Source: an uncultured Lachnospiraceae bacterium | GTDB taxonomy: Bacteria > Bacillota > Clostridia > Lachnospirales > Lachnospiraceae | Direction: 5' to 3' | DNA: 64,000 bases | Assembly (NCBI GenBank): GCA_910577175.1 | Contig: CAJTLU010000008.1 | Span: 103,496-167,495, forward strand | In this document: piece by piece, positions 29,876 through 39,480 of the stretch | Numbering within the stretch: the first letter of the stretch is position 1 | How the letters are laid out: each line of letters begins with the position of its first letter | The notes under the pieces: generated by a model | Databases searched by the model: none | What the model was told of the DNA's origin: nothing | What the model saw: the letters and a program-made list of their open reading frames with translations, nothing else | Position numbers and translations under genes: made by a program

Positions 29876-30526
29876 TCAACTGTTCTCTTTTAACAGCTTC
29901 ACAATCCGGCTTGTCCCAAGGCGCGATGCGCCAAGCGAAAGAAACTTCTCTGCATCCTCCAGGGAAGTAATCCCTCCGGCCGCTTTTATCTTCACATTTT
30001 TACCGATATGCTCTGCAAAAAGCATAATATCCTGAAAGGTAGCGCCGCCTCCGGAAAAACCGGTTGAGGTTTTAATAAAATCCGCCTCTGCCTCTGTCAC
30101 AACGCGGCACAGCTTTATCTTTTCCTCCTCTGTCAGAAGACAGGTTTCAATAATTACCTTTAACAGCTTTCCGCCACATGCCTCCCTGACTGCCTTAATC
30201 TCCTCAAGTACCGCTGTGTAATTCCTCTCCTTTACCCAGCCGAGGTTAATTACCATATCAATTTCATCAGCGCCGTTTTGCACCGCGTCCTTCGTCTCAA
30301 ATACCTTTGCCGCAGTCGTATTGTACCCGTTCGGGAATCCAATTACGGTACATACCGGTATCCTATCTCCCAGATACTCCTTTGCCTGCTTTACATAAGA
30401 CGGCGGAATGCAGACCGACGCCGTCTGATAAAGCAGCGCATCGTCGCAGAGCTGCCTGATTTCTTCCCATGCTGCCGTCTGTGCAAGCAGGGTATGGTCT
30501 ACATACGTTGCAATCTTTGTCTCCAT
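29876..30526 (-). CDS. deoC: Deoxyribose-phosphate aldolase
   Basis: A 216-residue aldolase that splits deoxyribose 5-phosphate into glyceraldehyde 3-phosphate and acetaldehyde. The Schiff-base Lys is in KVIIET or, following the family, the DFIKTSTGF motif; DEIDMVIN is also conserved. Complete length. It follows deoD by 16 bases, and together with cdd they form a catabolic nucleoside operon. Confidence 0.95.
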   Translation of the reverse strand: METKIATYVDHTLLAQTAAWEEIRQLCDDALLYQTASVCIPPSYVKQAKEYLGDRIPVCTVIGFPNGYNTTAAKVFETKDAVQNGADEIDMVINLGWVKERNYTAVLEEIKAVREACGGKLLKVIIETCLLTEEEKIKLCRVVTEAEADFIKTSTGFSGGGATFQDIMLFAEHIGKNVKIKAAGGITSLEDAEKFLSLGASRLGTSRIVKLLKENS

Positions 30527-30542
30527 AAAAACACTCCAATCC

Positions 30543-31253
30543 TTATGCCAGCTCCAGCGCTACGCGCATCATGTCGTGGAAGCTGGTCTGTCTTTCTTCT
30601 GCCGGAAGCGCTTCTCCGGTATACAAATGGTCGGAAATCGTCAGCATACAAAGCGCCTGCTTTCCAGCGTAGGCCGCATTCAGATAAAGCGCTGCAGCCT
30701 CCATTTCCACACAGAGAACGCCCATCTCCTTCCAACGGTCATTGAACGTCTTGTCTGCATGATAAAACACATCCGAGGAAAGGATATTCCCTACCGCAAC
30801 CGGAATGCCCGCCGCCTCGGCAGCTTCTACCGCACGGCGCAACAGACCGTAATCTGCCAACGGCGCAAACGTCCCCGGAAGGTTATACTGTGCCGCATAG
30901 TTACTGTTTGTTGAAGCTCCCATGCCGATAACGAGGTCCCGCAGCTTTACCTTATCGGAAATCCCGCCTGCGGAACCGATACGGATAATCCGGTCTACCT
31001 GATAAAAATGATATAACTCATAAGAGTAAATGCCGATGGACGGCATTCCCATGCCGCTGCCCATGACCGACACCCTCTTCCCGTGATAGGTGCCGGTAAA
31101 GCCAAGCATGTTACGCACCGTATTAAAACAGGTCACATCCTCGAGATAGGTATCAGCAATAAACTTCGCCCGCAAAGGGTCACCAGGTAATAACACTGTC
31201 TTTGCAATTTCTCCCTCTTTTGCCGCATTATGTGCGGTTGGTACTGCTGCCAT
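30543..31253 (-). CDS. deoD: Purine-nucleoside phosphorylase, DeoD type
   Basis: A 236-residue phosphorylase. The hexameric DeoD group is indicated by the GMGMPSIGIYSYEL motif and by GSAGGI, DLVIGMGAS and EMEAAALY. It releases purine bases and ribose 1-phosphates. It is the first gene of the deoD-deoC-cdd-hslO run and AAGGAGC lies before the ATG. Confidence 0.95.
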   Translation of the reverse strand: MAAVPTAHNAAKEGEIAKTVLLPGDPLRAKFIADTYLEDVTCFNTVRNMLGFTGTYHGKRVSVMGSGMGMPSIGIYSYELYHFYQVDRIIRIGSAGGISDKVKLRDLVIGMGASTNSNYAAQYNLPGTFAPLADYGLLRRAVEAAEAAGIPVAVGNILSSDVFYHADKTFNDRWKEMGVLCVEMEAAALYLNAAYAGKQALCMLTISDHLYTGEALPAEERQTSFHDMMRVALELA

Positions 31254-31348
31254 TATTTGCTCCTTTCAAATTAAATCGCTATTTACTTTTTCTTCCATGT
31301 CGCCTTAGTATATGCTTCCCTTTTATGAAAGTCAAGGGCTGCGAGCTG

Positions 31349-32449
31349 CTACTGAATCAACACACTGGCACAGCTGATATCGTTCGCAAGGTCATAAAGC
31401 CTGCCGGTTTTCAGCCCGACTACAGTAGGACGCAGGCAATTTTCCAGACTGTTCTTCACTACCTTGGCTGCCTCACCGTTTGACAGCTGCACAATGCTGT
31501 CTACGGAATAAAGAATCACGCTGCCAAGAAAGCTTCTCATAATATTCAGATCCAGCTCGTCCGTCATCGTCATAATCATCTCTATCGCCGTATTTTTTGC
31601 AAATGCCTTCTTATAAGGACGCTCTGTCACCAGCGCATCATAAATATCCGCCACGGCAATAATCTTCGCGTAGGTATGAATCTTCCCTGCACTGTTGCCT
31701 AACGGATACCCTCTCCCATTAATTTTCTCATGGTGCTGCAGCACTCCGCACATAATGGCATTAGAAAATTCATTTCGCTTTTTTAAAATATTAAACCCAA
31801 ACAGCGTATGCTGCTTCATCAAGGCAAACTCCTCATCAGTAAGCTTGCCCGGCTTATTCAGTACCTCATTGGGAATCTTAGACTTGCCTACGTCATGGAG
31901 CAGTCCTGAAACGCCCAAATCACGGATTTCCTTGTCGCTGAGCCCGTACTTTTTTGCAATAACCATTGCCATGGTCGCGACATCCACACTATGCTTAAAG
32001 GTATACTCGTCGCTGACCTTCAGCATATTGATATCCACCGCCACCGCATCGTTGTCCGTAATGGTCTTCATCAGCTCATTTGCTACATTGTCCGTAATCT
32101 CCGAAAAATTCCCGGCGTCTGTATTATTATAAAGAAACTGGATTCCCTCGCCGACCCGCTTACGCACACTCTCAGTCAGAGTTACCTTCGTACGGTCCTC
32201 CACACGGCTCTTTTCAATAAGGTCCTTCGTATACTGGGGAATCTGAAGCTCTAATTCATCCGGATCAGGCTCCCCCTCCTGGATATACACGCCGCCAACA
32301 CCCTTTTTCTGAAGGTATTCAATATAGAAATCGTCCAGATAGGCGCCCTTCTCAATCATAGCCTTACCAGAAGCATTCACGACGGATTGGTCAATCCTCA
32401 TTCCTTCTTTTAACTGGCGCGTGCTGATAAATTTTCTTTTTACGGCCAT
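31349..32449 (-). CDS. HD-GYP domain phosphodiesterase
   Basis: A 366-residue protein. Residues 1-130 form an N-terminal DUF3391-like region, followed by the HD-GYP domain from about 160: HSVDVATMAMVIA, GLLHDVGKSKIP and HHEKINGRGYPLG, all metal and substrate motifs present. It should hydrolyse cyclic di-GMP and so affect motility or surface attachment. The C-terminal 60 residues have a beta-type look and are common in such proteins. It is transcribed alone; AATCGTATGG precedes the ATG. Confidence 0.9.
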   Translation of the reverse strand: MAVKRKFISTRQLKEGMRIDQSVVNASGKAMIEKGAYLDDFYIEYLQKKGVGGVYIQEGEPDPDELELQIPQYTKDLIEKSRVEDRTKVTLTESVRKRVGEGIQFLYNNTDAGNFSEITDNVANELMKTITDNDAVAVDINMLKVSDEYTFKHSVDVATMAMVIAKKYGLSDKEIRDLGVSGLLHDVGKSKIPNEVLNKPGKLTDEEFALMKQHTLFGFNILKKRNEFSNAIMCGVLQHHEKINGRGYPLGNSAGKIHTYAKIIAVADIYDALVTERPYKKAFAKNTAIEMIMTMTDELDLNIMRSFLGSVILYSVDSIVQLSNGEAAKVVKNSLENCLRPTVVGLKTGRLYDLANDISCASVLIQ

Positions 32450-32635
32450 ACGATTCCCCCTTTTCGAAAGGTAAAAACAGGTATTCTTCTCCCGTTATAA
32501 GAAGTATAACACACAAGGGTTCTTTATGGCAACGTAAATCCAAAAGTTTTCCTGCATTTTCTTTGCTATTTTATGTCCCGAACGCCTCTTCAAAAACCGC
32601 TCAAAAAATGTGAAAACGCAAGAAATTATGCCTGC

Positions 32636-32664
32636 TTGCCTTTTATTACAGGTTATGCTACACT
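32636..32664 (+). promoter_or_regulatory. Promoter of PH-domain gene
   Basis: -35 TTGCCT (32636-32641), 17 bases, -10 TACACT (32659-32664). Confidence 0.6.
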
Positions 32665-32703
32665 GAATCTATAAAACACCGCAATCTCCAAGGAGGCACT
32701 TAC

Positions 32704-33123
32704 ATGACAGAAAAAACTTTACCGCTTGCAAATCAGAATGAACTTATCTGGAGAGACAGGAAACGGACCAAGCTGTTTGCCCTGCCCTGGACCTTTACCG
32801 TCTACCGGCTGACCAAGGACCGCCTGCTCATCAACCGCGGCTTCTTTACAACACATGAGGACGAGGTCCGCCTCTACCGCATTTTGGACATTTCCTTAAA
32901 AAGAACCCTGCTCCAGAAAATATTCGGCACCGGCAGCATCCTCTGCCATTCAAGTGACAAAACCATGGGGGACTTTGAAATTATCAACGTAAAAAAATCG
33001 ATTGAAGTAAAAAACGTCCTTTCTGACCTGATTGAAAAAGAACGTATGGAAAAACGCGTATCGAACCGCGAGTTTATCAGCGATGGAGAATGCGACGACG
33101 CGGACGGGGATAACGAACTGTAA
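32704..33123 (+). CDS. Bacterial PH-domain protein (YdbS/YdbT-like)
   Basis: A 139-residue soluble protein. After a 13-residue start, LIWRDRKRTKLFALPWTFTV then YRLTKDRLLINRGFFTTHED and RLYRILDISLKRTLLQKIFG follow the bacterial pleckstrin-homology (bPH2) pattern. In related proteins it follows membrane helices; here there are none. The tail is acidic. CAAGGAGG precedes the ATG. Role unknown. Confidence 0.75.
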   Translation: MTEKTLPLANQNELIWRDRKRTKLFALPWTFTVYRLTKDRLLINRGFFTTHEDEVRLYRILDISLKRTLLQKIFGTGSILCHSSDKTMGDFEIINVKKSIEVKNVLSDLIEKERMEKRVSNREFISDGECDDADGDNEL

Positions 33124-33137
33124 GACGGGGTACCCAG

Positions 33138-33180
33138 GCAGCCGGAGCTTTTCCCAGAGCCCCGGCTGCTTTTGTTATTT
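33138..33180 (+). terminator. Terminator after PH-domain gene
   Basis: GCAGCCGG (33138-33145) pairs with CCGGCTGC (33162-33169), then a T-rich stretch. It also separates the convergent polysaccharide locus. Confidence 0.75.
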
Positions 33181-33202
33181 CTCATTACAGAATTTCGACT
33201 GA

Positions 33203-34390
33203 CTACCGGCATCCTGCCAGAAGCTTTGCAACAGGCGGCATAATCTTTTTTAAGATCAGATATCCCGCATAACACAAATATGCAGTCACAATCGGAACGA
33301 CTATATAACCAATGGTAAGAACATACCATGCCTTAGAATGCAAAGTAATATACTCATATATCACACTCACACCGCTCACTACAAGCAATGGCGAATGAGA
33401 CGCATAGATGAAGAAAACAGCATTTGAAAGAGTCTTATTGGGCTTTCCATGTTTCATTTCAACAATATAGGAGCATAAAATAATCATGCTTAAAGTTCCA
33501 CCCAATATGAACAAATTTTTTGCATAGTTAAAATCAACCGTCCCGGAGTAATCAAAATAAACCTTTGCGAGAAAGGAAACTATAGTAAATGGAACTATTA
33601 TAAAACGCAAACGGCGTAGTTCAAATACCATATTCTTTTTGTTTATCCCAAAATATGCCCCAAGTGTAAAATAGAATATCGGGGTTATCCCAAACCCTGG
33701 CACTGAAAACCAGATACCTGTATAAGCTAATATTCCTACTAATATCACTCCCACTATTTTTAAATAACGTACTAGCAAATATATCAGAGGAGTAATAATT
33801 GATAGACAAATAAGCGTTTGTAAAAACCACATCGGGACACTCATAGGACCAAACGACGGAGTAGGAGTACCCAATATATTTTTATTTGTTTCAGCCCAGG
33901 TATTAAAGTTCCAAAATATATTCCAAATCCCCTTATCGCGTATCTCCAAAAAATATTCGGCTATTCTGTCCCAATCACCGTCCTGTTTGAATATACGCCC
34001 GGCGATTAATGATATCGGCATTGTGAATGTTGCTATTACATTCCATAACAAATACGGTATCAATAACGTAAATACGCGTTTCTTCAACTTTGCCACATAT
34101 GTATCTTTATTCCATACCTTGACGTTCAGAAAAAACAAATACCCCGACAGAAAGAAAAAACAAGGATTACATATTGCTCTGACTGTATCAAAGAAAACAC
34201 GGAAAATATGATAAAAATCATCACCAGTAAAGCTTGCCAGTCTTATATCAAAAAGATTAAAACCTGCCAAGTCCGGGACAATCCTGTCTAAAACGTGATA
34301 CATGATTACAAAAATAACTAACGGAAAGCGTAATCTGTCTATTGTTTGTTCCTGAATAAGCGTTTTATCCTGTTCTTTCATATTTAGCAA
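33203..34390 (-). CDS. Acyltransferase family 3 membrane protein
   Basis: A 395-residue integral membrane protein with about 10 helices. The N-terminus TIDRLRFPLVIFVIMYHV has the R-x10-H of acyltransferase_3 proteins, which move acetyl or similar groups to sugars. As the last gene of the polysaccharide locus it probably decorates the repeat unit or polymer. The start may be TTG at 34390, with GGAG before it, or ATG three codons later. Confidence 0.8.
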   Translation of the reverse strand: MLNMKEQDKTLIQEQTIDRLRFPLVIFVIMYHVLDRIVPDLAGFNLFDIRLASFTGDDFYHIFRVFFDTVRAICNPCFFFLSGYLFFLNVKVWNKDTYVAKLKKRVFTLLIPYLLWNVIATFTMPISLIAGRIFKQDGDWDRIAEYFLEIRDKGIWNIFWNFNTWAETNKNILGTPTPSFGPMSVPMWFLQTLICLSIITPLIYLLVRYLKIVGVILVGILAYTGIWFSVPGFGITPIFYFTLGAYFGINKKNMVFELRRLRFIIVPFTIVSFLAKVYFDYSGTVDFNYAKNLFILGGTLSMIILCSYIVEMKHGKPNKTLSNAVFFIYASHSPLLVVSGVSVIYEYITLHSKAWYVLTIGYIVVPIVTAYLCYAGYLILKKIMPPVAKLLAGCR

Positions 34391-34416
34391 TATTCTCCTT
34401 TCTGCTGCCCAACAGT

Positions 34417-35664
34417 CTAATCTCTTCGAAACAAGTCTCTCGTATACACCTTCTCCGCCACGTCGTCCAGGCAGGAATCATAACGGTTTGCAATGATGGC
34501 ATCGCTTTGCTCCTTAAACTTTTCCAAATCATTTACAACCTGACTTCCAAAAAATGTTGTATCATTTTCCAACACTGGCTCATAAATAATCACAGTCGCG
34601 CCTTTTGCTTTAATACGCTTCATCACACCCTGAATAGAGCTCTGCCGAAAATTGTCTGAGTTAGATTTCATTGTCAGGCGATATACCCCTACAATCACTG
34701 GCTTTTCCTGTGTTAAATCCCATGCCGTATTTTCAGTATAGTCATAATACCCTGCCTTCTCCAACACACGATCCGCAATAAAATCCTTACGGGTACGATT
34801 GGACTCTACAATTGCAGACATCATATTCTGTGGTACATCAGAATAGTTCGCCAGCAGCTGCTTCGTATCCTTTGGCAGACAATATCCGCCATACCCAAAA
34901 GACGGATTATTGTAATGGTTACCAATACGTGGGTCAAGACATACCCCCCGAATTATCTGTTGCGTATCCAGCCCCTTTATCTCTGCATAAGTATCAAGCT
35001 CATTAAAGTATGCTACCCGCAACGCCAGGTATGTATTCGCAAACAATTTTACTGCCTCTGCTTCTGTTGCTCCCATAAATAATGTATCTATTTCTTCTTT
35101 TATTGCACCTTCCTTCAAAAGTTCCGCAAAAATATGCGCTGCTTCAAGCAGGTATGAATCCTTCATATCTGTACCTACAATAATACGACTTGGGTAAAGG
35201 TTATCATAAAGAGCCTTAGACTCTCTTAAAAATTCCGGACTAAACAAAATCTTTTTATTTCCGGTTTTCTTCTGAATAGCAGAAGTAAAACCTACCGGAA
35301 TCGTAGATTTGATTACCATAACAGCATTGGGATTGCATTCCGTTACCAGTTGAACGACCGCCTCCACTGCTGACGTATCAAAATAGTTTTTCTTGCTGTC
35401 ATAGTTTGTAGGCGCTGCAATTACAACAAAATCTGCATCCGAATAAGCTTGCTTTGCATCCAGCGTTGCCGTTAAATTTAACTTCTTCTTTGAAAGATAT
35501 TGTTCAATATAATCATCCTGAATCGGAGACTTTTTATGATTAATCAACTCTATTTTTTCCGGTACTATATCAACTGCAACCACTTCATTATGCTGTGCCA
35601 GCAGCGTTGCGACAGAAAGACCAACATAACCGGTACCCGCTACTGCAATTTTATAATCAGACAT
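34417..35664 (-). CDS. ugd: UDP-glucose 6-dehydrogenase
   Basis: A 415-residue NAD enzyme that oxidises UDP-glucose to UDP-glucuronate. It has the Rossmann GTGYVGLSVA and the catalytic Cys in FGYGGYCLPKD. I use the start at MSDYKIAV, after AAAGGAG; 13 more codons upstream are open. Downstream of the epimerase, it supplies UDP-glucuronate for the polymer. Confidence 0.9.
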   Translation of the reverse strand: MSDYKIAVAGTGYVGLSVATLLAQHNEVVAVDIVPEKIELINHKKSPIQDDYIEQYLSKKKLNLTATLDAKQAYSDADFVVIAAPTNYDSKKNYFDTSAVEAVVQLVTECNPNAVMVIKSTIPVGFTSAIQKKTGNKKILFSPEFLRESKALYDNLYPSRIIVGTDMKDSYLLEAAHIFAELLKEGAIKEEIDTLFMGATEAEAVKLFANTYLALRVAYFNELDTYAEIKGLDTQQIIRGVCLDPRIGNHYNNPSFGYGGYCLPKDTKQLLANYSDVPQNMMSAIVESNRTRKDFIADRVLEKAGYYDYTENTAWDLTQEKPVIVGVYRLTMKSNSDNFRQSSIQGVMKRIKAKGATVIIYEPVLENDTTFFGSQVVNDLEKFKEQSDAIIANRYDSCLDDVAEKVYTRDLFRRD

Positions 35665-35751
35665 CCTCTTTCGCTCCTTTACATTCGCTTCAGCTATTTC
35701 CACTACACCTTAATATCGCCTGCTTCTCCCATCTATTATCCTACATCTCTT

Positions 35752-36876
35752 CTAAACCTCTGTATTCTTTAACTCCTTGCCTGCAACCCTGTCAGGATAA
35801 AATTGCCTATACCACTCCGCGAACTTCCGTAACCCCTCCCGTAAAGGAGTAGACGGCTTAAATCCAAAGTCACGCTCTAATGCAGAGGTGTCAGCATATG
35901 TTACCGGAACATCTCCTGGCTGCATCGGAACAAGCTCCTTATGAGCTTCAAAATCATAATCTGCCGGCAATACCCCGGAACGGATAAGTTCCTCTGAAAG
36001 AATCTGAACAAAGTCCAAAAGATTTTCCGGCTGGTTATTGCCGATATTATATATCGTATACGGAGGGAGCGGAAGCCCATCGTCGCCGGTTCTCCTGGCT
36101 GGTGCCTTCTGCATCACATGAACCACACCTTCTACGATGTCATCTATATAGGTAAAATCCCGCTTACAGTTCCCATAGTTAAAAATCTGAATCTTCCTGC
36201 CGCCGACAAGCTTGTCCGTAAATCCAAAATATGCCATGTCCGGACGTCCAGCAGGTCCATATACAGTAAAGAAGCGCAGCCCGGTACACGGAATATTGTA
36301 AAGTTTCGCATATGCATGTGCCATCAGTTCATTTGATTTCTTTGTTGCTGCATATAAGGATATCGGGTTATCCACTTTATCCTCTGTAGAATACGGAATC
36401 TTTTTATTGCTTCCATACACACTGGAAGAACTGGCATAAACCAAGTGCTCTACGCCTTTCTTCCCGTCATCGTAACTATGTCGGCACGCTTCCAGTAAAT
36501 TATAAAAACCAATTACATTAGACTCCATATAAACATCAGGATTTTTAATGCTATAGCGCACTCCTGCCTGTGCTGCAAGATTCACTACAATATTAGGGCG
36601 ATATGTTTCAAATATCCCTGTAACCGCCGCCTTATCTGCAATGCTTCCCCTGACAAATATAAATTCTTCGGAAAGCTCTTCTGCCAGTTTCTGAATCTCC
36701 TTTAAACGATACTCCTTTAAGGAAACCTCATAATAATCATTCATATTGTCAATTCCAATCACACGAATTCCTTCTTTGCGTTTTAGCAAACACATGATTA
36801 AATTGGAACCGATAAATCCTGCTGCTCCGGTCACAAAAATAATTTTATTTTTCAATACAGAATTCACTGCCGTCAT
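35752..36876 (-). CDS. UDP-sugar 4-epimerase (UDP-glucuronate epimerase-like)
   Basis: A 374-residue extended SDR with TGAAGFIGSNL at the N-terminus and YAATK as the active-site Tyr/Lys. The length and ASSSSVYG, the FFTVYGPAGRPDMA segment and pairing with Ugd suggest UDP-glucuronate 4-epimerase, giving UDP-galacturonate. Its start overlaps the wecB stop by 4 bases (ATGA). Confidence 0.8.
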   Translation of the reverse strand: MTAVNSVLKNKIIFVTGAAGFIGSNLIMCLLKRKEGIRVIGIDNMNDYYEVSLKEYRLKEIQKLAEELSEEFIFVRGSIADKAAVTGIFETYRPNIVVNLAAQAGVRYSIKNPDVYMESNVIGFYNLLEACRHSYDDGKKGVEHLVYASSSSVYGSNKKIPYSTEDKVDNPISLYAATKKSNELMAHAYAKLYNIPCTGLRFFTVYGPAGRPDMAYFGFTDKLVGGRKIQIFNYGNCKRDFTYIDDIVEGVVHVMQKAPARRTGDDGLPLPPYTIYNIGNNQPENLLDFVQILSEELIRSGVLPADYDFEAHKELVPMQPGDVPVTYADTSALERDFGFKPSTPLREGLRKFAEWYRQFYPDRVAGKELKNTEV

Positions 36877-37988
36877 CTTCCTTTAGACCCCTTTACATTT
36901 TCTATAATATCTGCAATACGCACGGCTGCACAACCATCTCCATAAGGATTACTTGCTCTTGACATTGTCTCATATGCTTCTCTGTTCTCAAGTAAACGTT
37001 TAAAATTCTCATAAATTATCTCTTCGCTTGTCCCGACAAGTTTCAAGGTTCCGGCCTCAACCCCCTCCGGCCGCTCTGTAGTATCCCGCATTACAAGTAC
37101 CGGCTTCCCAAGAGAGGGCGCCTCTTCCTGAATTCCACCGGAATCGGTTAATATCATATAGCTCCGGGAAAGAAAATTATGAAAATCAAGTACCTCAAGC
37201 GGTTCTATAATATGAATCCTGTCACATTCGCCAAGCTCTTCCCGGGCTGCCTGGCGAACCGCCGGATTCATATGTATCGGGTATATCGCCTTGACATCGG
37301 AATGTTCCTTCATCACTCTGCAGATTGCCCGAAACATATTGTGCATTGGTTCTCCAAGATTTTCTCTTCGATGAGCTGTAATCATAATCAGACGGCTTCC
37401 CTTTGCCCATTCCAGTTCAGGATGCACATAATCCTCCCTTACTGTTGTTTTTAACGCATCAATTGCAGTATTTCCCGTAACATAAATATAATGTTCGTCT
37501 TTCCCTTCCTTTACAAGATTTTTCTTAGAAAGCTCAGTCGGTGCAAAATTATACTTAGAAATAATCGATACTGCCTGACGATTAAATTCTTCCGGATAAG
37601 GGCTGTAAATATCGTATGTGCGAAGTCCTGCTTCCACATGGCCAACAGGAATTTGCAGATAAAAGCAAGCAAGCGCCGTAACAAATGCAGTTGATGTATC
37701 TCCATGTACAAGAACTACATCTGGCTTTGACTTTTCTAAAACCTCTTTAATACCATTCAAAATGTTTGTTGTAATATCAAACAAGGTCTGCTTATCTTTC
37801 ATAATAGAAAGATCATAATCCGGTACAACCTGAAAGGCATCCAATACCTGATCGAGCATTTGTCTGTGCTGTCCTGTCACACACACGATTGTCTTTAAAT
37901 TTTCTCTCGATTTCAGCTCGTTTACAAGAGGACACATTTTAATTGCTTCTGGCCTTGTCCCAAATACTAACATTACCGTTTTCATCAT
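36873..37988 (-). CDS. wecB: UDP-N-acetylhexosamine 2-epimerase
   Basis: A 371-residue non-hydrolysing epimerase with VFGTRPEAIKM, GHVEAGLRT and TDSGGIQEEA, all characteristic of WecB. It converts UDP-GlcNAc to UDP-ManNAc, or in the presence of the CapE-like and RmlD-like genes (46019, 45162) it could work on a 6-deoxy sugar, as FnlC/WbvD do. It is downstream of the nucleotidyltransferase gene. Confidence 0.9.
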   Translation of the reverse strand: MMKTVMLVFGTRPEAIKMCPLVNELKSRENLKTIVCVTGQHRQMLDQVLDAFQVVPDYDLSIMKDKQTLFDITTNILNGIKEVLEKSKPDVVLVHGDTSTAFVTALACFYLQIPVGHVEAGLRTYDIYSPYPEEFNRQAVSIISKYNFAPTELSKKNLVKEGKDEHYIYVTGNTAIDALKTTVREDYVHPELEWAKGSRLIMITAHRRENLGEPMHNMFRAICRVMKEHSDVKAIYPIHMNPAVRQAAREELGECDRIHIIEPLEVLDFHNFLSRSYMILTDSGGIQEEAPSLGKPVLVMRDTTERPEGVEAGTLKLVGTSEEIIYENFKRLLENREAYETMSRASNPYGDGCAAVRIADIIENVKGSKGR

Positions 37989-38029
37989 AGTTCATTCCTT
38001 TACATTTTAACCTTTTACTCTATCTCCGC

Positions 38030-38749
38030 TTATAATGCCTGGCGCAACCTTGCCAATCTCCTGAAAATTTTTGCCTGTACGTCTCTCCCAATACTGCGTG
38101 CCCTTGAATTAGTGATATCAAGCCGCATAAAATCATTTATGATATCATCTATAAGTAGCCTATCTGTTTCAAATTGCCCCGAATGCAAAAGCAAAAATAA
38201 CCGTTCTGCATTTTTATCACTGACAGCCTTTCCAAATACCTCCCTCATATTATCTGACGAAACCTTTTCCCGGAAGTAGGCTAACTGATTTCTTACCTTT
38301 TCCTTTGAAACCTTTTCTTTTCTCATTCTACACAAAAACAATACATATTCCCAACACGGATTCTGTAATTTCACCCCGTCATCCATTGTCAATGCCGAAG
38401 CAAAACACTGTTCATAAGCCTTAAATGAATATTCCCATACATATGGTCTCCCGAACACCATAGAATAATGTAAATGAACATGCACAAATTTCTTTGTTTC
38501 CGCATCCAGACCAATCCAGTCCTCAACATCCATACGTTCCATAAACTTCTGTGTTTTATAATGCAGAAGACCATTCTGTTTTAATTCTCTGACAACACCC
38601 GCCCTGTCATCCGAATGTATCAGCAGGTCAATGTCCCCTACCCCTTCTAAGCCGTCCTTATAATGATAACACCCCTTCCATATCATCCATCTGATATTTT
38701 TCTCATTTAATGACATAATCAAAGAAGCCGCTATCTTTAACATTTTCAT
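38030..38749 (-). CDS. Nucleotidyltransferase-like protein of the polysaccharide locus
   Basis: A 239-residue protein. IRWMIWKGCYHYKDGLEGVG then DIDLLIHSDD has the G-x-DIDLL core of polymerase-beta-type nucleotidyltransferases. The remainder is helical and unremarkable. It overlaps the P-loop kinase gene by 4 bases, so the two should act together. This pair appears in various polysaccharide loci; the substrate is not known. Confidence 0.65.
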   Translation of the reverse strand: MKMLKIAASLIMSLNEKNIRWMIWKGCYHYKDGLEGVGDIDLLIHSDDRAGVVRELKQNGLLHYKTQKFMERMDVEDWIGLDAETKKFVHVHLHYSMVFGRPYVWEYSFKAYEQCFASALTMDDGVKLQNPCWEYVLFLCRMRKEKVSKEKVRNQLAYFREKVSSDNMREVFGKAVSDKNAERLFLLLHSGQFETDRLLIDDIINDFMRLDITNSRARSIGRDVQAKIFRRLARLRQAL

Positions 38750-39462
38750 TCTCCGTTCTTATCTTGTATTTTATTCCAGATTATCTCTTTTATTTTTGAT
38801 AACTCTTCAGAATACTCCTCTGTTGCATCAATGGTAAAGACATCTGCCTTAGGAAAATTCAAGCTTTTTATTATAGTATGCTTTTTAGTGACATTCTCAA
38901 TATCTTCCTCCGGTTTTCTTTGTATTGACACCTCAGGTGGAAGAATTAATTTGAATACTACATCAGGAGAAGTCTTTACCGCCTTTTTCAAATAGTATTC
39001 TTCCCAAACAGCGCAATAGTGTATATATGCATAAAGCAACTTGTTTTTCACCTTTGGAAGATAATTCTCACGAATTTTCGGGCCATCATTTATGCCATAA
39101 TATTCTATTTGCGGGTATCGGTCAAAGATTGCAATCCCACCCGCATCCGCATACCTTTTTGCCTTATAAATAGTTTTTCTGGTATGGCGTGCAAGAGCTT
39201 TTGTATCCCCGAGCGTAAGCGCGGCATCCAATAATTTCCATATAGCTGATTTAGAAGTTATTCTGGAACGAAGCCTTTTTCGCCAGGAGAAATAATGATC
39301 CCCGCTTCCAAGATAAAATTTCTTAGCCTCAATTTTCCATGTCAACCATTTTAATATGTCATCTGTCACCGTACTTTTTCCCGCTCCATCCTGCCCCAGA
39401 AATGCGATTAGCAATCCTTTTCGCGCATACGGAACTTTACGAATAATTGTATTAAACATCAT
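38746..39462 (-). CDS. Thymidylate kinase-like P-loop kinase
   Basis: A 238-residue P-loop protein with Walker A GQDGAGKST near residue 24. FDRYPQIEYYGINDG resembles the D-R-Y motif of thymidylate kinase, and a later RKPEED lid-like segment follows. It is not the cell's housekeeping Tmk, as it is fused into the polysaccharide operon and paired with a nucleotidyltransferase-like gene. Perhaps it phosphorylates a sugar or lipid substrate, which is inference. Confidence 0.7.
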   Translation of the reverse strand: MMFNTIIRKVPYARKGLLIAFLGQDGAGKSTVTDDILKWLTWKIEAKKFYLGSGDHYFSWRKRLRSRITSKSAIWKLLDAALTLGDTKALARHTRKTIYKAKRYADAGGIAIFDRYPQIEYYGINDGPKIRENYLPKVKNKLLYAYIHYCAVWEEYYLKKAVKTSPDVVFKLILPPEVSIQRKPEEDIENVTKKHTIIKSLNFPKADVFTIDATEEYSEELSKIKEIIWNKIQDKNGE

Positions 39463-39480
39463 CTAATGTATCCTCCAAAA

